DNA of 5,283 nucleotides from Gammaproteobacteria bacterium. GTDB lineage: Bacteria > Pseudomonadota > Gammaproteobacteria > Pseudomonadales > Pseudohongiellaceae. The stretch is taken from NCBI GenBank assembly GCA_016762975.1, contig JAESUV010000271.1, positions 4,395 through 9,677 on the forward strand. The letters are read 5' to 3'. Position 1 is the first letter of the stretch. Each line of letters starts with the position of its first letter. Both the position numbers and the translations under genes were made by a program. Below are positions 1 to 5,052 of this stretch, in pieces. The notes under the pieces were generated by a model. It made no database searches and was not told the origin of the DNA. It saw only the letters and a list, made by a program, of their open reading frames with translations.

Positions 1-1185
1 GAAGTTGAATCCATTGATGAGTTTGAGCTAGTAAGGATTAACCCTACTCAACAGATAACAAAGTATGGATTCATTCCCGCGCCTGATGGTACGTTCTTAG
101 ACCTTGGATACTCTCATCTACTAGGGGCCATAGCTCAGTCAATCAACTCGACAACTAATCAGCTCACAGATGCCGGTACGCTTCGTAATGTTGGCGGCGG
201 TTTCCTAGCTAAAGGATTCAGAAAGAAGATGGGTCCAATGCGGCTCAAGATTGGAGAATGGAAGTCTACCGACATATCAGCTAAAGATCTTCAGACTGGT
301 ATGATGCCAAATCCTACGCCAGAGCCTAGCCAGACATTGTTCGCTTTGAATCAGAAGCTGGAAGAACAAGGCCGAAGCTTTGCCGCTACAGTGGATGCAA
401 GCGGGCAGATAGCGGCTAATACAGCCCCTACAACCGCGCTAGCCATCATTCAGGAGTCAATGATATCAACATCCGCATTGATGGGTCGCGTCATAGACGG
501 CATGTCAGACGAGTTTCAGATACTCTTCAGAATCAACCAGTCAACATTCGATCCCGAGTTATACAAAGTAATCCTAGATGATGAGGAGGCTAATGCGGTA
601 TCTGACTTCAATGATGAGACGCTAGACATCGTACCTACTGCTAGTCCCGAGATGTCATCTAAGATGCAGAGGATGCAATTGGCAGTTGTTGAAATGGAGA
701 ATATCGCTAGTGTTGTGCAGGCTGGCGGTAATCCTATGCCTATCGTCAAGAACTTCTTTGAGCGTATCGGGTCGAATAACCTCGACGAGATATTCCCAGA
801 GGAGCCAACTGATCAACAAGCGGCAGAGATGAAGCGATTCACCGAAGCCCAGGAGCAGCAGAACGCACTGGCCGAGCAACAACTACAGCTATCTCAGCTA
901 CAAACCGAGATATTATCACGTGAGCAGGAACGATTAGATGCTGACACACAACGTAAGATAGATGAGACCATCGGGCAATTAACTAGATGGCAGGCTCAGA
1001 ACATATTAGATATGGAAAAGGCAGAATCTGAAGACGTAAAGAACGGAATCAATAAGTACACAGCCGAATTAGACGGCCAAATCAAGATTTTAACTGCGAT
1101 AGGAGCAGACAATGTTAGAAGAGATGATATCAGAAACCAAGTCACGGCAAGCCAAGCGGCCGATATCCCCGGAGGCGTACAGTAA
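1..1185 (+). CDS. Phage portal protein, C-terminal part (5' end outside window)
   Basis: The portal is the dodecameric ring at the unique capsid vertex through which DNA is packaged and ejected and on which the head nucleates. The frame is open from base 1 with no convincing start, so the ATG at 229 is internal; 394 residues are visible. Residues 22-60 contain a YGFIPAPDGTF stretch, then LGYSHLLG and a NQLTDAGT segment. I recognise this pattern from portal proteins of podovirus-like phages, some of which are misannotated in databases as ParB-like. Residues about 140-190 (TTALAIIQESM, then a helical FRINQS region) fit the family's helical core. From about residue 270 to 350 the protein is rich in Gln, Glu and Leu and probably forms a coiled coil, consistent with the helical C-terminal barrel of many podoviral portals. 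The last 74 bases overlap the next gene. Portal identity is well supported by sequence and by the adjacent scaffold and capsid genes; the exact subfamily is inference. Confidence 0.88.
   Translation, partial: EVESIDEFELVRINPTQQITKYGFIPAPDGTFLDLGYSHLLGAIAQSINSTTNQLTDAGTLRNVGGGFLAKGFRKKMGPMRLKIGEWKSTDISAKDLQTGMMPNPTPEPSQTLFALNQKLEEQGRSFAATVDASGQIAANTAPTTALAIIQESMISTSALMGRVIDGMSDEFQILFRINQSTFDPELYKVILDDEEANAVSDFNDETLDIVPTASPEMSSKMQRMQLAVVEMENIASVVQAGGNPMPIVKNFFERIGSNNLDEIFPEEPTDQQAAEMKRFTEAQEQQNALAEQQLQLSQLQTEILSREQERLDADTQRKIDETIGQLTRWQAQNILDMEKAESEDVKNGINKYTAELDGQIKILTAIGADNVRRDDIRNQVTASQAADIPGGVQ
1101..1105 (+). promoter_or_regulatory. Ribosome binding site inside the portal gene, setting the start at 1112
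   Basis: AGGAG lies 6 bases before the ATG at 1112 and is the best SD match for the 91-residue gene. It sits within the portal coding sequence and supports the long overlapping start over any start after the portal stop. No ATG in the right frame follows the portal stop closely. Confidence 0.7.
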
Positions 1186-1387
1186 GTGGCGAAACTCCAC
1201 TGTTACCAAGCGCTTATTTGAGGATTTGGAGCTATCCATAGTCGATAAGTATCAAGACTACCTTGAAGCACCGACTTGCGATGAGGTGGCAATGGCTACT
1301 AGTCGCCGGGATGGATTCGCTCAGATGGCGGAATTGGTTATAGAATGGGCTCCAGCAGGCTTGGAGGGTCCAAACGATGAAGATTAA
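1112..1387 (+). CDS. Small acidic protein of unknown function between portal and co-chaperonin
   Basis: A 91-residue protein that I cannot assign to a named family. It has a mixed-charge N-terminus (residues 1-20), a predicted helical middle containing KWRNSTVTKRLFEDLELS (about 26-43), and an acidic end (EGPNDED). There is no signal peptide, membrane segment or cysteine pair; the single Cys lies in the APTCDEVA stretch. The SD AGGAG at 1101-1105 supports the ATG at 1112, so its first 24 codons are also read as portal in another frame. Its 3' end overlaps the co-chaperonin start by 11 bases. Small helical proteins at this site, between portal and scaffold, recur in related phages from memory, but none has a role I can name. 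It could be an assembly accessory or portal-binding factor; that is a guess from position alone. The gene itself is well supported by the SD, close packing and lack of any alternative frame. Confidence 0.75.
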   Translation: MLEEMISETKSRQAKRPISPEAYSKWRNSTVTKRLFEDLELSIVDKYQDYLEAPTCDEVAMATSRRDGFAQMAELVIEWAPAGLEGPNDED

Positions 1388-1715
1388 ACCATTAGGTTTC
1401 TATGTCCTTATCGAGATGGAAAACGTCGAGAACGTATCAGAAGGCGGCATCATCCTGAATGCGGACCTAGTCAACAAAGAACAGGAAGCGACAGACACGG
1501 GTTATATACGTGCTATCGGTCCTACTGCTTTCCACGGCTACCCAGGTTGCGAGACTGATGGCGGTGGCGTTCACCCTTACATGATGTGGGGGCTAAAGTT
1601 GGACATGAAGATTGAATTCCGCCGATTCGAAGGCAAGAAATCAGTTGTTAAAGATCACGAGAACTACAGGTATATCCCTGATTCGCACATTATAGGAGCG
1701 ATAGACGATGAGTGA
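1377..1715 (+). CDS. Phage-encoded GroES-like co-chaperonin (Cpn10 fold)
   Basis: A 112-residue protein that matches the co-chaperonin pattern along its length. It starts with IKPLG and a short beta strand (VLIEME, residues 10-15). The GroEL-binding mobile loop follows, with GGIIL at residues 23-27, the same numbering as GGIVL in E. coli GroES. Next come GYIRAIGPT (42-50), WGLKLDMKIEFRRFEG (71-86), and a C-terminal strand NYRYIPDSHIIGAID (96-110) that parallels the GroES ending. In the family these proteins form a heptameric lid on GroEL. The stretch at residues 50-70, rich in Gly and His, enlarges the part where GroES carries its roof loop. E. coli GroES has 97 residues. T4 gp31 is the classic phage precedent, needed for folding the T4 capsid protein. 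Here the gene lies between portal and scaffold, so folding of a head protein is the likely task, but that is inference. GGAGGG at 1363-1368 lies 8 bases before the ATG; the gene overlaps both neighbours, suggesting translational coupling. Confidence 0.85.
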   Translation: MKIKPLGFYVLIEMENVENVSEGGIILNADLVNKEQEATDTGYIRAIGPTAFHGYPGCETDGGGVHPYMMWGLKLDMKIEFRRFEGKKSVVKDHENYRYIPDSHIIGAIDDE

Positions 1716-2469
1716 AGCGCCAGAGAACGAAGAGCAAGAAGAGCAACAACAAGAACAGGTTCAATTATCCCCTGCCGAGGAGACAGCCAGAAAGAGCGGT
1801 TGGAGACCAGAGGATGAATGGGCTAAAGATGACGCCAAGCGACCTCAAGAATTCACGTCGCCGGAGATATTTAACGACCGGAAAGGCTGGGTTAAGAAGT
1901 ATCGAGATCAGAATAAGAAAATGGCCGAAATGGAGGCGAGCTTTAATACCCGCCTAGATAACTCTAATAAGCTGCATGAAGCAAATTTGGAAATGCAGAA
2001 GAAAGAGTTAGTGGCCAAACGTGATGCCGCTATTGATCTGGCCGACAGAGAGACCGCTAACCGCATCCAGAATGATATCGACAGCATTAATGCTCCTGCA
2101 CCACAGCAGAACCAGCAGGCCACGTTAGATAGTTGGAACCAGTCTAATACATGGATCTATCAGAACGGTCCTAAGTCAGCTTATGCTAAGGCTCAATTGA
2201 ATCAATACATCGATAGCGGCCTAGATGTAAGCACTGCACTTAGTAACATGGATGCCGATATTGCTCGAGAATTCCCTGATGTGAATCAGGCTCGCAGTAA
2301 TCAACCATCAGTAGAAGGCGGGTCACGCCCAGGTGGTAAGCGTCCATCCAGGGCCATCACCATGACTGATCTAACCAACGAGGAACGCGCAATCTATAAG
2401 AACATGCCAGATACTTGGAAGACAGAAGCTGATTTTCTCAAAGCCGTACAAGACTCAAGGGGGTCATAA
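1708..2469 (+). CDS. Head scaffolding protein
   Basis: A 253-residue hydrophilic protein, probably the internal scaffold that guides capsid polymerisation and then leaves or is degraded. Residues 1-20 are a Glu/Gln low-complexity tail. SPAEETARKSGWRPEDEW (21-38) is a motif I associate with podoviral scaffolds. Residues about 60-125 are highly charged and helical, likely a coiled coil. DSWNQSNTWIYQNG (141-154) resembles the family's WN.NPW-type segment, followed by a helix and an REFPDVNQ stretch (187-194). VEGGSRPGGKRPSR (202-215) is a flexible basic linker. The last 35 residues (ITMTDLTNEERAIYK onward) form a short C-terminal helical domain, the usual capsid-binding end of scaffolds. There are no cysteines. 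AGGAG at 1694-1698 lies 9 bases before the ATG, which overlaps the co-chaperonin stop by 8 bases. The position immediately upstream of the capsid block fits. Assignment rests on motif memory, composition and gene order. Confidence 0.82.
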   Translation: MSEAPENEEQEEQQQEQVQLSPAEETARKSGWRPEDEWAKDDAKRPQEFTSPEIFNDRKGWVKKYRDQNKKMAEMEASFNTRLDNSNKLHEANLEMQKKELVAKRDAAIDLADRETANRIQNDIDSINAPAPQQNQQATLDSWNQSNTWIYQNGPKSAYAKAQLNQYIDSGLDVSTALSNMDADIAREFPDVNQARSNQPSVEGGSRPGGKRPSRAITMTDLTNEERAIYKNMPDTWKTEADFLKAVQDSRGS

Positions 2470-2999
2470 TGGAAAACGAATTGAATACAGGTCGAAAGAA
2501 GCCGGGTCCTAAGCCTAAGAATGCTATTGATCGCGGCCGTACTGGCGCTGATCTGCCGCCTGCAATGCTGGAAACTCAGCAAGGTCTAGTGTCTGGATCA
2601 CGCGAAGAAGTGGCGCATTCGTCCGGCAGGGCTCCCAGGATCTCGATGGGCAACGTCAAGAAGCTGGAGATTCCGCCTAGTCTGCTCGAGGCTGGCTATT
2701 ACTATCGGTGGTTCCAAAACAAGGAGGGCCGAATCGCCGCAGCCAAAGCCGCTTATTATGAACAAGTAGTTGATGAGCAGGGAAACAGCTTTACACGCCA
2801 GAGCGGGCCGTATTCGATGCATTTGATGCGATTGCCCCAGCAATACCGCGACGAAGACAACGCATTGAAGAGAAAGCGAGTAGCTGCTACACTTGATCAG
2901 GAAGCAAGTATAGGTGTAAACGAGTACGCCCCAGATAGTCAAGGCAGGGCGGAAGGTGGCCAAAGCGCCATTACTCACCATAGTAGCAACGCTTTATAG
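2469..2999 (+). CDS. Conserved-looking phage protein with basic AT-hook-like N-terminus, function unknown
   Basis: A 176-residue protein with no assigned function that I recognise. Residues 8-17 (GRKKPGPKPK) are a basic Pro/Gly segment resembling a degenerate AT-hook, which would bind the DNA minor groove; the strict GRP core is absent. Residues about 20-55 look disordered. Residues 57-155 appear to be the ordered core: PRISMGN, KLEIPPSLLEAGYYYRWF, a helix GRIAAAKAAYYEQV, then LMRLPQQYRDED and KRKRVAATLDQEASI, ending with NEYAPDSQGR. The aromatic cluster YYYRWF (77-82) is its most distinctive mark. The tail is polar and probably flexible. The ATG shares one base with the scaffold stop (TAATG), and AAGGGGG at 2457-2463 is its SD, so translation is probably coupled to the scaffold. 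The context suggests a minor virion or assembly protein, perhaps touching packaged DNA. A DNA-binding regulator is an alternative. Confidence 0.72.
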   Translation: MENELNTGRKKPGPKPKNAIDRGRTGADLPPAMLETQQGLVSGSREEVAHSSGRAPRISMGNVKKLEIPPSLLEAGYYYRWFQNKEGRIAAAKAAYYEQVVDEQGNSFTRQSGPYSMHLMRLPQQYRDEDNALKRKRVAATLDQEASIGVNEYAPDSQGRAEGGQSAITHHSSNAL

Positions 3000-3019
3000 A
3001 TTTAACTCGTCAAACGATT

Positions 3020-3088
3020 AGACCGTCGTAAGTTGATAGAGAGAAACAGACACTCAAGTCTTAACTTTTAATCAACTTACGGAGGTCT
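3020..3088 (+). promoter_or_regulatory. Long inverted repeat hiding the RBS of the decoration gene
   Basis: Bases 3020-3037 are complementary to 3071-3088: 16 Watson-Crick pairs, one T-G wobble (3026/3082) and one G-A mismatch (3025/3083). The innermost 11 pairs, 3027-3037 with 3071-3081, are perfect. The loop is 33 bases (3038-3070) and contains a weak 4-bp hairpin, AGAC/GTCT at 3048-3061. The 3' arm contains GGAGG (3081-3085), the SD for the ATG at 3094, so as RNA the stem would sequester it. No U-tract follows the 3' arm, so it is not an intrinsic terminator. Translation control or an RNase III processing site are the likely roles; which of these is inference. Confidence 0.75.
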
Positions 3089-3093
3089 CTACC

Positions 3094-3651
3094 ATGTCTG
3101 GTGGATTCAAACTTGCTAACACGGACTCCCAAGGAGACGTTACAGGCAAACAAAAAACTTTCGCTGTACTAGTGGCCACAACTGAAGTTATCACCCCTGG
3201 TGATTTGGTTCGTATTGCTGGCACTGCTAATGCTCAAGGTGTAGCTGATGTAGCTATTGCCCCAACCTCAACAGCCTCAACCGGTGTTGTAATGTCGGTA
3301 GATCCCACCATATCAGGTGAATCACTATCTACGACTCATCACGTATCTGGCACACTAGGTACAATTAAGGTCAATGTTGATCCTAATGCCACCTATATCG
3401 TCGATGTCGCAAACGGACCGCTTCTGATTACTGAAGTTGGACTGAATGCCCCGGCAGATGTCACAGAAGCCACAGCTTTAGGCGGTCTATTCCCCTCGGT
3501 CATGAAAGTGAATCGAACGGGCGCAGCCACCACTTCCACACTTCCACTGCACATTGTCGCGCTACTTGAAGACGACGCTGGCGTATTGGGTAACGTTGCC
3601 ATTGTGCGACTTAATGCTACTACCGTAGCACCTGGCGCAACTGGAGTTTAA
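3094..3651 (+). CDS. Probable head decoration or minor capsid protein
   Basis: A 185-residue protein rich in Thr, Val, Ala and Gly with alternating hydrophobic residues throughout, so mostly beta strand. It has no cysteine, signal peptide or membrane segment. Near the N-terminus TFAVLVATTEVITPGDLVRIAG (split here as TFAVLVATTE, residues 22-31, and VITPGDLVRIAG, 32-43) resembles a small beta-barrel entry with the PGD turn seen in many capsid-associated proteins. TGVVMSVDPT (63-72) and IKVNVDP (91-97) are further strands. The C-terminus (VAIVRLNATTVAPGATGV) is a strand and flexible tail. It sits directly upstream of the major capsid gene with a 2-base gap, a usual position for decoration proteins that clamp the mature shell. 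The start is fixed by GGAGG at 3081-3085, 8 bases before the ATG and inside a strong stem. I infer the role from composition and position; a different structural role, such as a minor capsid or head-fibre base protein, is possible. Confidence 0.68.
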   Translation: MSGGFKLANTDSQGDVTGKQKTFAVLVATTEVITPGDLVRIAGTANAQGVADVAIAPTSTASTGVVMSVDPTISGESLSTTHHVSGTLGTIKVNVDPNATYIVDVANGPLLITEVGLNAPADVTEATALGGLFPSVMKVNRTGAATTSTLPLHIVALLEDDAGVLGNVAIVRLNATTVAPGATGV

Positions 3652-3653
3652 TC

Positions 3654-4574
3654 ATGGCAGGCACAATTAGTACAGGTTCATTACCACGGTTATTACAAGA
3701 CGGCGTCAATAGCGTATTTGGTAACTCCCTTAAAGAGCACGACAAGAAATGGGATTCGATGTTTACAATTCATCAGTCCACTAAGAATTTCGAAGTTGAT
3801 GTTCAGCTAGAGGGTTTTACCCGAGCGACTACTAAGCCTGAAGGTGATGACATTACCTTTGATTCACGTCGACAGGGCTTCACGCCTAAGTATCAGCACT
3901 CTACATTCGCTAAAGGTTACATCGTAACTGAAGAAGCGCTTGAAGATGAGCTGTACGGGCAGCTGAACGACGGTGCACGAGCACTAGCACGATGCATGAA
4001 TATCACCAAAGAGATTGAAGGCGCAGCCATTTACAACAATGGTTTCGACGCTGCCGAGCTCATGGCTGATGGCGATGGTGTTGCTTTGTTCTCAACGGCT
4101 CACCCTAATGGCCCTTCTGGTGGTACTTACACCAACCGTCTAGCGATTGATGCGGATTTGTCCGAGTCGGCGTTAGAAGATATGTTGATTCTGATTCAGA
4201 CTGTTACCGATGCTCGAGGTCTTCCGGCTGCACTTCAAGCCATGAAACTCCTTGTAGCGCCTGCTAACAGCTTTGAGGCTCAGCGTATCTTAGGCTCAGT
4301 ACTTCAGAATGACACCGGCAACAACGCCACAAACGCTGTTCGTGATATGAATTCGGTACGTGATGGATTCATGAGCAATCCGTTTCTGACTGATGTCGAT
4401 GCTTGGTTCCTGACCACTGACGCGCCACAGGGAATGAAATACTTCTCACGTCGAGAAGTGCGATTCGGCCAAGACAACGCATTTACTTCTGGTAATGCGC
4501 GGTTCAAGGCTGATGAGCGTTATGTATTTGGCTGGTCTGATGCGCGTGGCTCGTTTGGTACTTCCGGCTCGTAA
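3654..4574 (+). CDS. Major capsid protein, HK97-like fold
   Basis: A 306-residue protein, typical in length for HK97-fold coat proteins without a large fused protease or delta domain. The N-terminal arm (1-40) contains LPRLLQDGVNSVFGNSL. Residues 52-110 form a beta-rich part with GFTPKYQHSTFAKGYIVTEE (about 82-101), followed by the ELYGQLNDGARALAR helix, the long spine helix of the fold. DGVALFSTAHPN (about 142-153) is a strong marker of Mu gpT-like and podoviral capsid proteins. MKLLVAPANSFEAQRIL (197-213) starts the A domain. The C-terminal block from DVDAWFLTTDAP (247 on) through KYFSRREVRFGQDN to RYVFGWSDARGSFG is the most conserved end of this family. It builds the icosahedral shell around the scaffold. 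GGAG at 3643-3646 is 7 bases before the ATG, and the gene follows the decoration gene with almost no gap, so the two are probably co-translated. Two RNA structures follow its stop. Confidence 0.92.
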   Translation: MAGTISTGSLPRLLQDGVNSVFGNSLKEHDKKWDSMFTIHQSTKNFEVDVQLEGFTRATTKPEGDDITFDSRRQGFTPKYQHSTFAKGYIVTEEALEDELYGQLNDGARALARCMNITKEIEGAAIYNNGFDAAELMADGDGVALFSTAHPNGPSGGTYTNRLAIDADLSESALEDMLILIQTVTDARGLPAALQAMKLLVAPANSFEAQRILGSVLQNDTGNNATNAVRDMNSVRDGFMSNPFLTDVDAWFLTTDAPQGMKYFSRREVRFGQDNAFTSGNARFKADERYVFGWSDARGSFGTSGS

Positions 4575-4577
4575 TCT

Positions 4578-4591
4578 GTTCCACATGGAAC
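4578..4591 (+). other. Short perfect hairpin just after the capsid gene stop
   Basis: GTTCCACATGGAAC is a perfect palindromic repeat: a 5-bp stem (4578-4582 with 4587-4591) and a 4-base loop ACAT. It begins 3 bases after the capsid stop. There is no T-run after it, so it is not a typical intrinsic terminator. It could protect the 3' end of a processed capsid mRNA. Such a short palindrome could also arise by chance. Confidence 0.4.
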
Positions 4592-4598
4592 GTTCAAA

Positions 4599-4644
4599 GT
4601 GTGTCCCTGGCGGTTAAGTTGCGGTTCGAATCCGCGAGGCACAC
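4599..4644 (+). other. tRNA-like element: acceptor stem plus T-arm, no D or anticodon arm
   Basis: Bases 4620-4636 form a textbook T-arm: stem 4620-4624 with 4632-4636 (four GC pairs and one T-G) around the 7-base loop TTCGAAT, flanked by GG and CC as in real tRNAs. Outside it GTGTGTC (4599-4605) pairs with GGCACAC (4638-4644) in seven pairs, one of them T-G. In another register 4602-4608 pairs with 4637-4643 with a single C-C mismatch, which places a 7-position acceptor stem exactly next to the T-stem, as in tRNA. Only about 11-14 bases (containing GGTTAAG, a D-loop-like string) join the two, so no decoding tRNA is possible. No CCA is encoded; the SD AGGAG (4645-4649) follows directly. It may be a deleted tRNA gene or a tRNA mimic recruited for RNA processing. 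Confidence 0.6.
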
Positions 4645-4656
4645 AGGAGAATAGAA

Positions 4657-5052
4657 ATGGCACGATTAACAAAGTTTCCAAATGGTGTAAGTTCCTTCCT
4701 TGTTGATTCTAATTCAGTAGCTAAAGAGGCCAATTATACGGTTATCATTACTACCGACTCAGGCAAGACGTTCACTAGTGAGTTAGATGGCGTTGTATTC
4801 ACTCTGCCTAGTATCGCTATTGGCAACACGATCACGTTCGTTAACAATGCACCTGATGGTCAGGCTGCGATCAACATCAGTCCGGCAGCAGCAGACGGCA
4901 TTACCTACGCTGGCTCATCCACGGACAACAAAGACCTCATCAACACTAAGGCTACGGCTAAACGCGGTGATTTCGTCACATTGGCAAGTCTTGATGGCAC
5001 GGTAGCATGGCAGGTTGTCGATGCTCGCGGCGTCTGGGCTAAGCAAGGCTAA
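4657..5052 (+). CDS. Small beta-rich probable head-surface or decoration protein
   Basis: A 131-residue protein. It opens with MARLTKFPNGVSSF, an N-terminal signature I recall on several head-associated or fibre-like proteins of environmental phages, where the rest of the protein varies. Residues 27-64 (YTVIITTDSGKTF, then VVFTLPSIAIGNTITFV) and 70-120 (AINISPAAADGITYAG, DNKDLINTKATAKRGDFVTL, then AWQVVDARGVWAKQ) form a regular series of strands. The DSGKTF...LP...G...TF pattern recalls beta-sandwich or fibre-like virion proteins. No cysteines, signal peptide or membrane segment. AGGAG at 4645-4649 lies 7 bases before the ATG, directly after the tRNA-like stem. The gene is separated from the capsid gene by an 82-base structured gap, so its expression may be set apart from it. 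The stop overlaps the next start by one base. A head decoration or head-fibre role is inferred; a tail-side role is not excluded. Confidence 0.7.
   Translation: MARLTKFPNGVSSFLVDSNSVAKEANYTVIITTDSGKTFTSELDGVVFTLPSIAIGNTITFVNNAPDGQAAINISPAAADGITYAGSSTDNKDLINTKATAKRGDFVTLASLDGTVAWQVVDARGVWAKQG

Noticed and set aside
229..1185. A complete 318-residue gene starting at the ATG at 229
   Set aside because: The same frame is open and portal-like from base 1, with motifs such as YGFIPAPDGTF before 229, and no SD precedes 229. The ATG is internal.
1171..1221. GGAGG followed by GTG at 1186 as an alternative start after the portal stop
   Set aside because: The GTG is in the portal frame, not the frame of the small protein, and the reading ends after a few codons.
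1712..1957. 81-residue basic open frame within the scaffold start
   Set aside because: It is an out-of-frame reading of the Glu/Gln-rich tract with no separate SD and no recognisable protein. The scaffold frame explains the region.
2598..2981. 127-residue antisense open frame, hydrophobic in parts
   Set aside because: It lies fully opposite a well-supported gene, lacks an RBS and its hydrophobicity follows from the reverse reading of charged codons. No other sign of antisense coding.
3033..3066. A sigma70-type promoter using TTGATA in the long gap
   Set aside because: No acceptable -10 box occurs 16-18 bases downstream, and TTGATA is explained by the inverted repeat. A phage-specific promoter cannot be judged.
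3001..3093. Intrinsic terminator in the gap before the decoration gene
   Set aside because: The long stem is not GC-rich and no T-run follows its 3' arm. It is followed at once by the start codon, so an RBS-covering role fits better.
4571..4644. A complete functional tRNA gene ending at 4644
   Set aside because: Only acceptor and T-arm pairings exist. Upstream bases give no D-arm or anticodon arm and cannot supply a 7-bp acceptor partner at full-length distance.
4599..4644. A phage attachment site carrying a tRNA 3' end
   Set aside because: Attachment sites usually lie next to an integrase, and an attP would copy only the tRNA 3' half. Here the acceptor's 5' strand is also present and the site sits in the head gene cluster with no integrase in view. 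Not fully excluded.
4787..5005. 72-residue + strand open frame inside the 131-residue gene
   Set aside because: Out-of-frame shadow without SD. The overlapping frame has a clear beta-rich protein and a good RBS.
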